A DNA stretch of 64,000 nucleotides from Microbacterium arborescens (GCA_003339645.1 QNUV01000021.1:558001-622000), one strand, 5' to 3'. Positions 47,016-56,918 are shown, counted from the stretch's first letter. The notes: generated by a model not told the origin, from the sequence alone. Translations and numbers: made by a program.

Positions 47016-47999
47016 TCAGCGGGCGAAGCGGTCGGTCGCGGCGACGAGGGCCGCGGCGATGCCGGGCTCGCCCGCCGAGTGGCCCGCGTCGTCGACCATG
47101 ACGAACTCGGCCTCGGGCCAGGCCCGGTGCAGGTCCCATGCGGTCATCGGGGGCGTGCACGCGTCGTAGCGACCCTGCACGATGACGCCCGGGATGCCGC
47201 GGAGGCGGCCCGACGCGGCATCCTCGATCAACTGCCCCTCGCGCAGCCATCCGCCGTGGAGGAAGTAGTGGTTCTCGATCCGCGCGAACGCGGTCGCCGA
47301 CTCCGCCTCGGTCATCCCGGCCACCAGCTCCGGGTCGGGACGAAGGGTCACGGTCGAGGCCTCCCAGCGCGTCCAGGCCTGGGCGGCGGGAACGTGCACC
47401 GCCGGATCGGGGTCGGTCAGCAGCCGGTGGTACGCCTCGATCAGTCGGCTCCGCTCGATGACGGGCACCGGGGCGAGGTAGTCCTCCCACAGGTCGGGGA
47501 ACAGCGCCGCCGCCCCGCCCTCGTAGAACCACTCGAGCTCGTGGCGCCGCAGCGTGAAGATCCCGCGCAGCACCAGCTCGGAGACGGCATCCGGGTGCGA
47601 CTGCGCGTAGGCGAGCGCGAGCGTCGAGCCCCACGAGCCGCCGAAGACCTGCCACCGATCGATGCCGAGGTTGCGCCGCAGCAGCTCGATGTCGGCGACG
47701 AGGTGCCACGTGGTGTTGTAGCGCAGGTCGGCGGCCGGGTCGCTCGCGTGCGGCGTCGACTTCCCGCAGCCGCGCTGGTCGAACAGGATGATGCGGTAGG
47801 CCTCGGGGTCGAAGAAGCGGCGGTGCCACGGCGAGGTTCCGCCGCCGGGGCCGCCGTGCAGGAACACGACCGGCTTGCCCTCGGGATTGCCCGACTGCTC
47901 CCAATAGACGCGCTGGCCGTCGCCGGCGAGCAGGAAGCCCGTCTCGTAGGGCTCGATCTCGGGATACAGGATGCCGGCCAGGGCGGCCGACACGCTCAC
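47016..47999 (-). CDS. pip: Proline iminopeptidase
   Basis: This 327-aa alpha/beta hydrolase releases N-terminal proline from peptides. The oxyanion-hole motif HGGPGGG, the nucleophile elbow GGSWGSTLAL and the C-terminal HSAGEP with the catalytic His are visible. The cap domain in between has the typical RRHELEWFYEGGA region. GTG at 47999 has GGAG 8 bp upstream; a GTG two codons later is an alternative. It is convergent with the LacI gene and 34 bp downstream of the MFS gene. Confidence 0.93.
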   Translation of the reverse strand: MSVSAALAGILYPEIEPYETGFLLAGDGQRVYWEQSGNPEGKPVVFLHGGPGGGTSPWHRRFFDPEAYRIILFDQRGCGKSTPHASDPAADLRYNTTWHLVADIELLRRNLGIDRWQVFGGSWGSTLALAYAQSHPDAVSELVLRGIFTLRRHELEWFYEGGAAALFPDLWEDYLAPVPVIERSRLIEAYHRLLTDPDPAVHVPAAQAWTRWEASTVTLRPDPELVAGMTEAESATAFARIENHYFLHGGWLREGQLIEDAASGRLRGIPGVIVQGRYDACTPPMTAWDLHRAWPEAEFVMVDDAGHSAGEPGIAAALVAATDRFAR

Positions 48000-48033
48000 C
48001 GTGCGGCTCCGCGGTCGCGTTCGTTCATGCGCT

Positions 48034-49386
48034 TTACCGTACCTGCGGCGCGTCGCCCACCGCGTCGCCGCACGGAGACGAGCCGGGATGCGCCGCCTCG
48101 GGCCCTCCGCCCGAGACGCCGCTCGCGTCGACCAGCTCGCGGGGATCGCGGATCGACCGCAGCGGCGACAGCACGACCCAGACGACCGTGAGCATGACGC
48201 CCGCACCCGCGATGGCCATCCCGGCGCGGGTGCCCACCAGCTCGCCGAGCCCGCCGCCGAGCGCCGCGCCGATCGCGACCACCCCGTACGAGACCCAGCG
48301 CATCGTCGCGTTCACGCGCCCGAGGACCTCGTCCGGCGTCCGCAGCTGACGCAACGTCACGGCGACGACGCTCGACAGCGACGTGCCGGCTCCGTTCAGC
48401 GCGAACGCCGCGGCCAGCACCGCCACCAGCACCGCGGAGGACCACGATGCGGGCACGAGCGGCAGCATCGACAGCGCGATGCTCTCCGCGACTGCGCACG
48501 CGATCAAGACCGCCCCCGCCCCGAAGCGGCGCACCGCCACCGGGGCACTCGCCGCGGCGGCCACGGCACCGACGGCACCGAGCCCGAAGATCAACCCGAG
48601 CTGCCCCGCATCCAGCCCGAGCTCGCGGACGGCGTGCACCGTGAACAGCACCGTGATCGCCTGGGCGAACAGGTTGTAGATGGCGGCGAACCCGACGAGG
48701 GCGACCAGGAAGCGATCTCGCCGCACGAAACGCAAGCCCTCGCGCAGCTCCGGCAGCGCACCGCGGCCGCTGGGGACGGGGCGGCGTTCCCGGGTGGAGA
48801 TGCTCGTCAGGGCGAGTGCCGAGACGAGGTACGTGGCCGCGGGAGCGATGAGGGCCCAGGCGGCGGTCAGCGTCTGGACGAGCAGCCCCGCCATCCCGGG
48901 CCCGCCGATCTGAGCTACGGCGGCCGTCGCCTGCAGGCGGCCGTTCGCCCGCTCGAGGTGAGACCGGCCCGCGACGGTGGGCAGGTAGGACTGATAGCTC
49001 ACGTCGAACGCCACGGTGAAGGCGCCCAAGAGCAGGACCAGCCCGACGAGGGCGGGCAACGTCAGCACCCCGGCGACGGCGAGGCCGACGATCACGACCG
49101 TCAGGAGAGCTCGGGCGAGGTCCGCGACGATCAGGATGCGGCGGCGACGGGACCGATCGACGAGCACGCCGAGCGGCAGCGCGAGGAGCAGGAACGGCAC
49201 CCATTTCGCCGCACCCAGCAGCCCCACCTCGCCGGCGCTCGCCCCGAGCACCACGACGGCGAGCAGCGGGAGAGCGAGGTCGCCGACCTGCGCCCCGACG
49301 GATGAGGCCCCCTGCGCGACCCAGAGACGACGGAAGTCCGCGCCGAGTCCACTCGAGGAGCGCCTAATGGGTGCACTCGCTTTCAT
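48034..49386 (-). CDS. MFS transporter, EntS-like drug/siderophore exporter
   Basis: This 450-aa protein has 12 predicted TM segments with the MFS loop signature LVDRSRRRRILIVADL between TM2 and TM3. Blocks such as FDVSYQSYLPTV and LRTPDEVLGRVNATMRWVSYG are typical of the EntS/macrolide-efflux group. The divergent CGNR gene may regulate it. Start ATG at 49386 (MKASAPIRRSSS). Confidence 0.9.
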   Translation of the reverse strand: MKASAPIRRSSSGLGADFRRLWVAQGASSVGAQVGDLALPLLAVVVLGASAGEVGLLGAAKWVPFLLLALPLGVLVDRSRRRRILIVADLARALLTVVIVGLAVAGVLTLPALVGLVLLLGAFTVAFDVSYQSYLPTVAGRSHLERANGRLQATAAVAQIGGPGMAGLLVQTLTAAWALIAPAATYLVSALALTSISTRERRPVPSGRGALPELREGLRFVRRDRFLVALVGFAAIYNLFAQAITVLFTVHAVRELGLDAGQLGLIFGLGAVGAVAAAASAPVAVRRFGAGAVLIACAVAESIALSMLPLVPASWSSAVLVAVLAAAFALNGAGTSLSSVVAVTLRQLRTPDEVLGRVNATMRWVSYGVVAIGAALGGGLGELVGTRAGMAIAGAGVMLTVVWVVLSPLRSIRDPRELVDASGVSGGGPEAAHPGSSPCGDAVGDAPQVR

Positions 49387-49449
49387 GCGTTACACCCTGT
49401 CAGCCCCGAACTAATGGCACAAGCGGACGACGAGCGTTAGCATTCACTC

Positions 49450-50040
49450 GTGGCGCAGTCCGACGCAGTGGCGTTCCCCCGGGTCGCGGGGCACCCCGCT
49501 CTCGATCTGGTCGACACGGTGCACTGGCGGCTCGACCCGCAACGCGCGATCGACACCCTCCGCGACTTCGACGACGTCGTGTCGTGGTGCCACCAGATGG
49601 ATGTCGGCGCCACACCCCCGTCGACGAGGGCTGCGCTCTCTGCCGCGGATGCGGTCACCGCAGCTCGGGAGCACCGCGCCGTCGTCGCACTGCGCGAGGC
49701 GGTCTACGAGGCGGTGTTCCAGCAATCCTCCGCAGCAGCCGATCTCATCGCCCGCGAGCACGTCGACGCCCTCGCCCGCTCGTCGCTGGGCTTCGACGAG
49801 ACCGCCTCGGCGTGGGTGTGGGTGCCGCCTGCCGATCTCTCCGGACCGCGTGCGGCGATCGCCATGAGCGCCCACGACCTGCTGACATCCGATCTCACCA
49901 CCGCGCGGCAGTGCGCCGACGACGCCTGCGGGTGGGTCTACCTCGACCGCTCGCCGCGACGCAATCGCATCTGGTGCACCGCCGCCGGGTGCGGCAACCG
50001 CAACCGCGTGGCGCGGCACCAGGCGAAGCGGAAGGCCTGA
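49450..50040 (+). CDS. CGNR zinc-finger / ABATE-domain regulator
   Basis: This 196-aa protein has an N-terminal ABATE-type domain (GHPALDLVDTVHWRL) and a C-terminal CGNR zinc finger: CADDACGWVYLD, then WCTAAGCGNRNRVARHQ. CGNR proteins are thought to be stress-linked transcription factors. It starts with GTG at 49450 and is divergent from the MFS gene across 63 bp, so it probably controls that exporter. Confidence 0.93.
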   Translation: MAQSDAVAFPRVAGHPALDLVDTVHWRLDPQRAIDTLRDFDDVVSWCHQMDVGATPPSTRAALSAADAVTAAREHRAVVALREAVYEAVFQQSSAAADLIAREHVDALARSSLGFDETASAWVWVPPADLSGPRAAIAMSAHDLLTSDLTTARQCADDACGWVYLDRSPRRNRIWCTAAGCGNRNRVARHQAKRKA

Positions 50041-50099
50041 CCAGGGCCGGACGCCCGCCCGGGTCACCACCCCGACCGGCACGCCGCCCGGCACGCCGC

Positions 50100-50173
50100 G
50101 ATGCAAGGGATCGGACTCGACACCCCGGCCCTGCGGCATCCATCACGGGGTGTCGGCCCGAATCCCTTGCATC
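50100..50173. repeat. 74-bp palindromic element, family 1, copy B
   Basis: Arms GATGCAAGGGAT...GACACCCC and GGGGTGTC...ATCCCTTGCATC flank a 20-bp loop. It matches copy A at 38490-38563 in the arms and length but not in the loop. It lies between the CGNR gene and mdh, 55 bp before the mdh start. Confidence 0.85.
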
Positions 50174-50228
50174 GGCGATCGCGCGCTCCACCACGCGCAC
50201 CCCGCGACGGCAGGAATAGGCTCGGCAC

Positions 50229-51233
50229 ATGGACGCCACCACCGTCACCGTCACCGGCGCGGCCGGTCAGATCGGCTACGCCCTGCTGTTCCGCATCGCC
50301 GCCGGCGAGATGCTCGGCCCCGACCGGCCCGTGAACCTCCGCCTGCTCGAGATCCCCGACGGCGTCCGAGCCGCGGAAGGGACGGCGCTCGAGCTACAGG
50401 ACTGCGCCTTCCCGCTGCTGCGCTCGGTCGAGGTCACGGATGACGCGCGCACCGGATTCGCGGGCGCCAACATCGCGATGCTCGTGGGCGCCCGTCCCCG
50501 GACGGCCGGCATGGAGCGCGGCGACCTGCTCGCCGCCAACGCGGGCATCTTCGGCCCGCAGGGCGCGGCCATCGCCGCATCCGCGGCATCCGACGTCCGC
50601 GTGCTGGTGGTGGGCAATCCCGCCAACACGAACGCGCTGATCGCGGCATCGGCTGCCGAGGGCGTTCCGGCCGAGCGCTTCAGCGCCATGACCCGGCTCG
50701 ATCACGAACGCGCCGTCGCTCAGCTCGCCGCGCGGCTCGAGGTCGGGATCACCGACATCGAGGGCGTCGTCATCTGGGGCAACCACTCCGCCACGCAGTT
50801 CCCCGACATCGCCTCCGCGACCGTCGCCGGGCGCCCCGCGATCGACGCGCTCGCCGACCGGCTGGGCGGAACGGATGCCGCACGGGGCTGGCTCGACGAC
50901 GAGTTCGTGCCCCGCGTCGCGAAGCGCGGCGCCGAGATCATCTCGGTGCGCGGGGCGTCTTCGGCCGCATCGGCCGCCAACGCAGCGCTGCGCCACGTCC
51001 GCGACGACGTGCTCGGCACGGACGGCCGGCGCACCTCGGCCGCCGTCGTCTCGCGCGGCGAGTACGGCGTGCCCGAGGGCCTGGTGTGCTCCTTCCCCGT
51101 CACGAGCGACGGCTCGGGTTATCGCGTGGTCACCGGGCTCGAGCTCGACGAACGCGGCCGTAGGCGGCTCGACGCCTCGGTCGCCGAACTCATCGACGAG
51201 CGCGACGCCGTCCGGGCCCTCGGCATCCTCTGA
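50229..51233 (+). CDS. mdh: Malate dehydrogenase
   Basis: This 334-aa NAD-dependent enzyme interconverts malate and oxaloacetate in the citric acid cycle. It has the [19 protein letters not shown] start, the mobile-loop arginines in [24 protein letters not shown], and the catalytic His in [11 protein letters not shown]. The length and motif order are those of the cytoplasmic/mitochondrial-like type found in actinobacteria. The antiporter gene begins 15 bp after its stop. Confidence 0.96.
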   Translation: MDATTVTVTGAAGQIGYALLFRIAAGEMLGPDRPVNLRLLEIPDGVRAAEGTALELQDCAFPLLRSVEVTDDARTGFAGANIAMLVGARPRTAGMERGDLLAANAGIFGPQGAAIAASAASDVRVLVVGNPANTNALIAASAAEGVPAERFSAMTRLDHERAVAQLAARLEVGITDIEGVVIWGNHSATQFPDIASATVAGRPAIDALADRLGGTDAARGWLDDEFVPRVAKRGAEIISVRGASSAASAANAALRHVRDDVLGTDGRRTSAAVVSRGEYGVPEGLVCSFPVTSDGSGYRVVTGLELDERGRRRLDASVAELIDERDAVRALGIL

Positions 51234-51248
51234 CGGGCACCCGGACGC

Positions 51249-52949
51249 GTGGAACTGCTGCCCGGACTCATCCTCGGTGTCGTCGCGATCGCGCTCTCGA
51301 CATCCCTGTCGAAGCGCCTCGGGGTCGCGGGTCCGCTCATCCTCGTCGCGGTCGGCCTCGCCGCGTCGTGGCTGCCGATCCTCGACGACTTCGAGGTCGA
51401 CCCCGAGCTGATCCTGGTCGGCGTGCTGCCTCCCCTCCTCTATGCGGCGGCGGTGCGCCTGCCCGCCGTCGAGTTCCGGCGCGACCTGCCGTCGATCTCG
51501 GGACTCGCCGTCGCGCTGGTCGTCATCAGCGCGCTCGCGATCGGCGGCTTCCTCACCCTCGTCCTGCCCCAGCTCGGGTTTCCGCTGGCCGTGGCGCTCG
51601 GAGCGGTGCTGAGCCCGAGCGACGCCGTCGCGACCTCGATCGTCAAGAGGCTCGGCATATCGCCGCGGGTCGTGACGATCCTCGAGGGCGAGAGCCTCAT
51701 CAACGACGCCACCGCCCTCGTTCTGCTGCGCAGCGCGATCGCGGCGGTCGCGGGCGGGTTCGCCTTCGCCGACACGGTCGGAACCTTCGTCTGGGGCATC
51801 GTGGCCGCCGTGATCGTGGGGGTCGTCGTCGGCGGACTGAACCTACGCGTCCGCGCGCGCATGAACACGGTCGCCGCGACCGCCCTCGGGTTCATCGTGC
51901 CCTTCGTGGCGTACCTGCCGACCGAGCACCTCGGCGGCTCGGGGCTCGTCGCCGCCGTCGCGGCGGGCATCACCACGGGTCAAGGTGCCGCACGGCGCTT
52001 CACCGCCGAGCAGCGGGTCTCGGACGAGATCAACTGGCGCACGGTCGAGCTCGTCCTCGAGGGCGGGGTGTTCCTCGTGATGGGGCTCGAGCTGCGCGGC
52101 ATCCTCGACGACAACTTCCGGCAGCAGAGCGGTCCCGGAAAGGCGATCCTGCTCGCCCTCGGCTCGCTCGCGATCCTGCTCGCCATCCGCGCCGTCTACG
52201 TCGCGGGGCTCATCTTCTTCCAGGGGCGTCGCGCGCGCCTGCGCCAGCGCGACCGCCTCGAGCAGATCTCGGAGCGCCTCGACAGCCTGCCGCCCGATTT
52301 CGCCGGGCGCGGCCGCAATCCCGGGGCCACGCGCCGGCGTCTGGAGAGCATGCGCAGCCGGGTGACCCGGGCGTTCAACGACCTCGACTATTACGAGGCG
52401 TCGCCGCTGGGCTGGAAGCACGGCACGATCATCGTGTGGGCCGGGATGCGCGGGGTCGTGACCCTCGCTGCGGCGCAGACCCTTCCCCGTGAGACGCCGG
52501 AACGCGAGCTGCTCATCCTCACGGCGTTCCTGGTCGCCGTCATCAGCCTGCTCCTCCAGGGCCTCACGCTGCCGGCACTGGTTCGGGCGCTGCGCATCCC
52601 GAGCACGGCCGCCGACACGTCACTGCTGCGCGAAGAGGAGGAAGCGCTCGACGCCGAACTGCGCACGGCGGCGATCGACCGCCTGGCCGACCCGACGCTC
52701 GCCGTCGAGGAGGGCGGCAGATGGGATGCCCGCACCCTGACGATCGCGCGCCGCCGACTCGAGCACGCGGCCGACGAGGATGCCGGTGCCCTCGCCCGCG
52801 AGCTGCAGCTGCTGCTCATCGGCGCGATGCGCTCGCGACTGCTCGAGCTGTCGCGAGAGGGCGCGTTCTCGTCCGAGGTGCTGCGCGAGTCGCAGCGTCG
52901 GCTCGACGCGCAGCAGGTGAGCCTCGAGATGCGTCAGAACGACGTCTGA
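51249..52949 (+). CDS. CPA1 family Na+/H+ antiporter
   Basis: This 566-aa membrane protein has about 12 TM segments in the first 420 residues and the ion-binding GESLINDATALVLLR (ND motif) at about residue 138. A cytosolic helical tail of about 140 residues follows the last TM, with charged blocks (LREEEEALDAEL) that may regulate activity. GTG start at 51249 (MELLPGLILG). It is 15 bp downstream of mdh. Confidence 0.93.
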   Translation: MELLPGLILGVVAIALSTSLSKRLGVAGPLILVAVGLAASWLPILDDFEVDPELILVGVLPPLLYAAAVRLPAVEFRRDLPSISGLAVALVVISALAIGGFLTLVLPQLGFPLAVALGAVLSPSDAVATSIVKRLGISPRVVTILEGESLINDATALVLLRSAIAAVAGGFAFADTVGTFVWGIVAAVIVGVVVGGLNLRVRARMNTVAATALGFIVPFVAYLPTEHLGGSGLVAAVAAGITTGQGAARRFTAEQRVSDEINWRTVELVLEGGVFLVMGLELRGILDDNFRQQSGPGKAILLALGSLAILLAIRAVYVAGLIFFQGRRARLRQRDRLEQISERLDSLPPDFAGRGRNPGATRRRLESMRSRVTRAFNDLDYYEASPLGWKHGTIIVWAGMRGVVTLAAAQTLPRETPERELLILTAFLVAVISLLLQGLTLPALVRALRIPSTAADTSLLREEEEALDAELRTAAIDRLADPTLAVEEGGRWDARTLTIARRRLEHAADEDAGALARELQLLLIGAMRSRLLELSREGAFSSEVLRESQRRLDAQQVSLEMRQNDV

Positions 52950-52996
52950 CGCGAACTCGTGGTGAAAACGGTTCTCGCGTCAGCGACAATGAGAGG

Positions 52997-53452
52997 GTGA
53001 GCACCCCGACCGACGACGACCGGACCACGCGCCCGGCGGCGGACTACGCCGAGACGCGTACGATCGCGCTGCCCGATTCCCCCGTCGACGAGCTGCCCGA
53101 CAGCTTCGCGGCCCTGCAGCCGAGTCCGGAGTGGTGGGCCGCCCGCCCCGCGGGAGCTCGCCTCGTCGGCCTCGTCGTCTCGCGCGACGACATGCCGAGC
53201 ATCGTGGCTCAGCGCGATGCGCTCGCCCAGTTCGGCGTCCCGATCGAGGGCTTCCGGCATCCGGCCCCCGAGACGGGCGAGAGCTGGCAGGAGCGCCTGT
53301 CGCGACTGTTCGGTCACCTGACGGCGGGTGACGTCGTCGTGGTCTCGGACGTGCACGCGCTCGGCCGCGACGCCGACGAGGAGACCCGGACGATCGCCGA
53401 GCTGCGCCGCCGCTCCGTCATCGTGAAGGTGCTCGGCTCGCGCCAGGCCTGA
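52997..53452 (+). CDS. Resolvase/serine-recombinase-fold protein, degenerate
   Basis: This 151-aa protein has a disordered acidic N-terminus and then a domain that follows the serine-recombinase catalytic fold: LVGLVVSRDDMPSIVAQRDAL for the RVST...QRDAL block, and VVVSDVHALGRDADEE for the LDRLGRS block. A Ser is present at the nucleophile position. The Arg before it is Val and the first Arg of the DRLGR motif is His, and no DNA-binding domain follows. A recombinase activity is therefore unlikely; a repurposed nucleic-acid or protein-binding role is possible. GTG at 52997 is preceded by GAGAGG. Confidence 0.7.
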   Translation: MSTPTDDDRTTRPAADYAETRTIALPDSPVDELPDSFAALQPSPEWWAARPAGARLVGLVVSRDDMPSIVAQRDALAQFGVPIEGFRHPAPETGESWQERLSRLFGHLTAGDVVVVSDVHALGRDADEETRTIAELRRRSVIVKVLGSRQA

Positions 53453-53458
53453 GGCCGG

Positions 53459-54043
53459 TCAGACGCTGGGCGCCTCGTCTCGGTCGGCGCGACCGACGAT
53501 GACGTCCACCAGGCTCAGCATGTCGTCGAGCTCGAACTCCTCGCGGCTCAGTGCGCGCAGGATGACGGCGCCGAGCAGCGCATCGGCTGCGGCCTCGAGG
53601 GGCTTCCCCGTCGTCCCGCCCAGCGCCTCGGACAGTCGTGTTATCAGCGGGGCGGCGAGGACCTCCGCGCGCAGCCGACGTCCCGTCTCGGCGCTGCCGG
53701 CCGCGGCTGCGACGAGGGATCGCAGCAGCCCCTCGCCGTCGGGGCTCGCACGCAGGGCGAACAGGTCGGTGAGCCAGCTCGCGAGATCCGCCCGCGCGTC
53801 ACCGGTGTTCGGCACGTCACGATGACGCTCGAGCAGCCGCCCCTCGAGGAGCGCCTCGGCGATGACGTCGCCCTTGTGGGGCCACCATCGGTAGATCGTC
53901 TGCTTGCCCACGCCCGCACGCCGCGCGATCCCCTCCATCGTGAGGTGCTCGTAGCCGCGCTCGGCGAAGAGCTCGCCCGCCGCTTCGAGGATGGCCAGAC
54001 GAGCGGCCTCACTGCGAACCGGACCGCTGCGTGTAGGAACCAT
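53459..54043 (-). CDS. TetR family repressor of the MMPL exporter
   Basis: This 194-aa protein has an N-terminal TetR HTH (ILEAAGELFAERGYEHLTME then IARRAGVGKQTIYRWW) and a C-terminal helical domain. It is divergent from the MMPL gene across 112 bp. An imperfect palindrome (CGGAACG...CGGTCCG around 54063-54086) sits in between and could be its operator. It probably represses the exporter until a toxic compound is bound. Confidence 0.92.
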   Translation of the reverse strand: MVPTRSGPVRSEAARLAILEAAGELFAERGYEHLTMEGIARRAGVGKQTIYRWWPHKGDVIAEALLEGRLLERHRDVPNTGDARADLASWLTDLFALRASPDGEGLLRSLVAAAAGSAETGRRLRAEVLAAPLITRLSEALGGTTGKPLEAAADALLGAVILRALSREEFELDDMLSLVDVIVGRADRDEAPSV

Positions 54044-54062
54044 GCCCCCTATTCTCGACCAT

Positions 54063-54086
54063 CGGAACGGAAGACGAGACGGTCCG
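54063..54086. promoter_or_regulatory. Imperfect palindrome between TetR and MMPL genes
   Basis: CGGAACG and CGGTCCG (complement CGGACCG) are separated by about 10 bp, with one mismatch. It lies 20 bp upstream of the TetR start and 70 bp from the MMPL start, as expected for a shared operator. Confidence 0.35.
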
Positions 54087-54155
54087 TGTTATCTTCTTGG
54101 CACTGGTCGGAGCCGACGGTGCTCCTCTGCGCGCACCGCAGGGAAGGAACACCGC

Positions 54156-56705
54156 ATGGCCGAACTGCTGCACCGTCTGGGTACGTTCGCGGCGCGACGG
54201 GCCTGGACCGTCGTCGTCGCGTGGCTGGTGATCGCCGGCATCGTGGCCGGCGGCTTCCTCATCGGGTTCAAGGGCCTGAGCTCGAGCTTCGACATCCCCG
54301 GAACGGCGTCGGGAGACGTCATCGCCGACCTCCAGGACGAGCTGCCCGACTTCGCGGGCGCAGCGGGAACCGTGGTGTTCCGCACCGACGACGGCGCGGC
54401 CCTCTCGGATGCGCAGAAGTCGGAGATCACCGCTCTCGTCGAATCCGCCGGCACCCTCCCCGACGTCGCGCAGGCCACCGATCCGTTCGCGACGCAGGAT
54501 CAGCTGGAGCAGCAGCGCCAGCAGCTCAGCGAGGGCCGTCAGCAGCTCGCGGATGCGCGCGCACAGGCCGAGTCAGGCCAGCAGCAGCTCGATGCCGGCG
54601 CGGCCCAGCTCGCCGCCGGACAGCAGCAGCTCAACGGCGCGCGCAGTCAGCTCGAATCGGCTCCGTTGCCGGAAGCGCAGAAGACCGCTCAGCTCGCCGC
54701 GCTCGACGCTCAGCAGGCGCAGCTCGATCAGCAGCGATCGGCGCTGCAGGAGCAGCAGGCTCAGCTGACCGACGGACTTGATCAGATCTCGGCGCAGGAG
54801 GCGCAGCTCGAGGACGGCGCCGAGCTGCTGTCGTTCGCTGACGCCATCCGCCTGGTGTCGGAGGACGGGAGCACCGCGATCGTCAACGTGTCGTTCGACA
54901 AACCGCGCCTCGAACTGCCGGAGGAGTCGAAGCAGGCCGTCGTCGCCCACTTCAGCGAGCCGGTGACCGGCACCGACGTCGCCTTCAACACGGAGATCTC
55001 GCAGGGCATCCCCGAAATCTTCGGGGTCGGCGAGGTCGTGGGTGTCGCCGTCGCCGGCATCGTCCTCATCGTCGTCCTCGGCTCGCTGCTCGCCGCATCC
55101 TTCCCGATCATCACCGCCGTCATCGGCGTGGCGATCGGCGCCATGGCGACGCTGTCGTTCTCCGGAGTGATCCAGATGGCCTCCGTCACCCCGTTCCTGG
55201 GAGTGATGCTCGGGCTCGCGGTCGGCATCGACTACGCCCTCTTCATCCTCTACCGCCACCGCCGTCAGCTGCTCGACGGAGCCGACGTGACGGAGTCCAT
55301 CGGCCTGGCGAACGGCACGGCGGGCAACGCCGTCGTCTTCGCGGGTTCGACCGTGATCGTGGCGCTCCTCGCTCTGAACATCACCGGCATCCCGTTCCTC
55401 GGACTGATGGGCACCGCGGGGGCGGTGAGCGTCCTCGTCGCCGTCCTCATCGCGGTGTCCCTCACGCCCGCGCTCCTGGGCCTGGCCGGCATGCGTGTGC
55501 TCGGCCGTCGGGCCCGCGCCCGGCTCGCCGCGCCCGACGCGACCGCGGAGGGCGACCGCCACCGCGCGGACTCGGCGGCGACGACCGCCGCACGCGTCGT
55601 GCGTCCGATGTCCACCGTGCGAGCCGTCGCCACGATCCTCATCGCGACCGTGGCGCTCCTGGTCATCGCGATCCCCGCCATGTCGATGCGCCTGGGCCTG
55701 CCCGACGGCGGCTCCGAGGCGGCGGACTCCACGGGGTACCAGGCGTTCACGTGGACGGAGGAGGCGTTCGGCGAGGGGGCGAACGCCCCCCTGCTGATCA
55801 CGGCGGCACTGCCCGAGGGCACGACCGCCGACGACGGCCCCGGCCTGCAGCTCGACGTCGCACGCGTGCTGTTCGCGCAGGACGACGTCGTCGCGGTGGC
55901 CCCGGTCGCCGTGTCTGAGGACCGCACACTGGCCGCCTTCCAGGTCATCCCGGCCGAGGGACCGAACGCGGTGTCCACGGAGCAGCTGGTCCGAGATCTG
56001 CGGGCTCTGCCACCCATCAACGGCGACATCGATCTCGGCGTGGCCGGTGCCGCGGCCATCAACATCGACATCTCCGAGGGACTCGCCGACGTCCTGCCGG
56101 TCTACCTCGTCGTCGTCGTCGGCCTGTCGTTCCTCATCATGGTGATGGTCTTCCGGTCGCTCCTGGTGCCCTTGGTCGCGACGCTCGGCTTCGTGCTGTC
56201 CCTGCTCGCGACCTACGGCGCCGTCACGGCCGTGTTCCAGTGGGGGTGGCTCGGCGGTCTCTTCGGGGTCCACAACCCGGGCCCGATCCTGAGCTTCCTG
56301 CCCGTGATCCTCGTCGGCATCCTGTTCGGCCTCGCAATGGACTACCAGCTCTTCCTCACGACGGGGATGCGCGAGGCATGGGCGCACGGCGCCGCGCCGC
56401 GTCTCGCCGTGGCACAGGGCTTCCGGGCCGGGCGCACCGTGGTCATCGCGGCAGCCGTGATCATGATCTCGGTCTTCTCCGGCTTCATCACCTCGGAGGC
56501 CGTGATCATCAAGTCCTTCGGGCTCGGCCTCGCGCTCGGCGTCCTGTTCGACGCCTTCGTCGTGCGGATGCTGTTGATGCCGGCAATCATGCACGTGCTC
56601 GGCGGCGCCGCGTGGTGGCTCCCGGGCTGGCTCGACCGCATCCTCCCCAACGTCGACGTCGAAGGCTCCGCACTCGAACGACAGCACCCCGCTCACCACG
56701 TCTGA
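54156..56705 (+). CDS. MMPL family RND exporter
   Basis: This 849-aa membrane protein has two MMPL halves. TM1 is near residues 16-38; then comes a long extracellular coiled coil (about 110-220) with Gln/Leu/Ala heptads (QLEQQRQQLSEGRQQLADAR); then a TM block with the GLAVGIDYALFILYRHR motif. The second half repeats the pattern (GILFGLAMDYQLFLTTGMRE). MMPL proteins export lipids or drugs using proton flow. The divergent TetR suggests substrate-induced control. GGAAGGAAC precedes the ATG at 54156. Confidence 0.93.
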   Translation: MAELLHRLGTFAARRAWTVVVAWLVIAGIVAGGFLIGFKGLSSSFDIPGTASGDVIADLQDELPDFAGAAGTVVFRTDDGAALSDAQKSEITALVESAGTLPDVAQATDPFATQDQLEQQRQQLSEGRQQLADARAQAESGQQQLDAGAAQLAAGQQQLNGARSQLESAPLPEAQKTAQLAALDAQQAQLDQQRSALQEQQAQLTDGLDQISAQEAQLEDGAELLSFADAIRLVSEDGSTAIVNVSFDKPRLELPEESKQAVVAHFSEPVTGTDVAFNTEISQGIPEIFGVGEVVGVAVAGIVLIVVLGSLLAASFPIITAVIGVAIGAMATLSFSGVIQMASVTPFLGVMLGLAVGIDYALFILYRHRRQLLDGADVTESIGLANGTAGNAVVFAGSTVIVALLALNITGIPFLGLMGTAGAVSVLVAVLIAVSLTPALLGLAGMRVLGRRARARLAAPDATAEGDRHRADSAATTAARVVRPMSTVRAVATILIATVALLVIAIPAMSMRLGLPDGGSEAADSTGYQAFTWTEEAFGEGANAPLLITAALPEGTTADDGPGLQLDVARVLFAQDDVVAVAPVAVSEDRTLAAFQVIPAEGPNAVSTEQLVRDLRALPPINGDIDLGVAGAAAINIDISEGLADVLPVYLVVVVGLSFLIMVMVFRSLLVPLVATLGFVLSLLATYGAVTAVFQWGWLGGLFGVHNPGPILSFLPVILVGILFGLAMDYQLFLTTGMREAWAHGAAPRLAVAQGFRAGRTVVIAAAVIMISVFSGFITSEAVIIKSFGLGLALGVLFDAFVVRMLLMPAIMHVLGGAAWWLPGWLDRILPNVDVEGSALERQHPAHHV

Positions 56706-56894
56706 CCCGCGCACCGGTACAGCCGGACCGCGAGGCCGGTCAGAACGGGCATCGCGAAGGCGCCCGGGGCGCCCCTGGTAAGCAGGCCCACGGCGGACAC
56801 CCCGACTGCCTGTGCCCTAGTCCCCCCGGGTCGATCGCCGCCGTCTCAGCGCAACCTCCCACTCCGCTCCGCCGTCCGGTGTCAAGACCCTGGC

Positions 56895-56918
56895 ATGCGG
56901 CCGGATGGACTCTACCGT
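56895..56918 (+). promoter_or_regulatory. Possible promoter of the kinase gene
   Basis: A -10-like TACCGT (56913-56918) with a weak -35-like sequence (CTGGCA, 56890-56895) upstream lies 46 bp before the kinase ATG. The 259-bp stretch 56706-56964 shows no gene. Confidence 0.3.

Noticed and set aside
52997-53452. Active resolvase of a mobile element.
   Set aside because: Key arginines and the DNA-binding domain are missing, and no repeats or mobile genes surround it.
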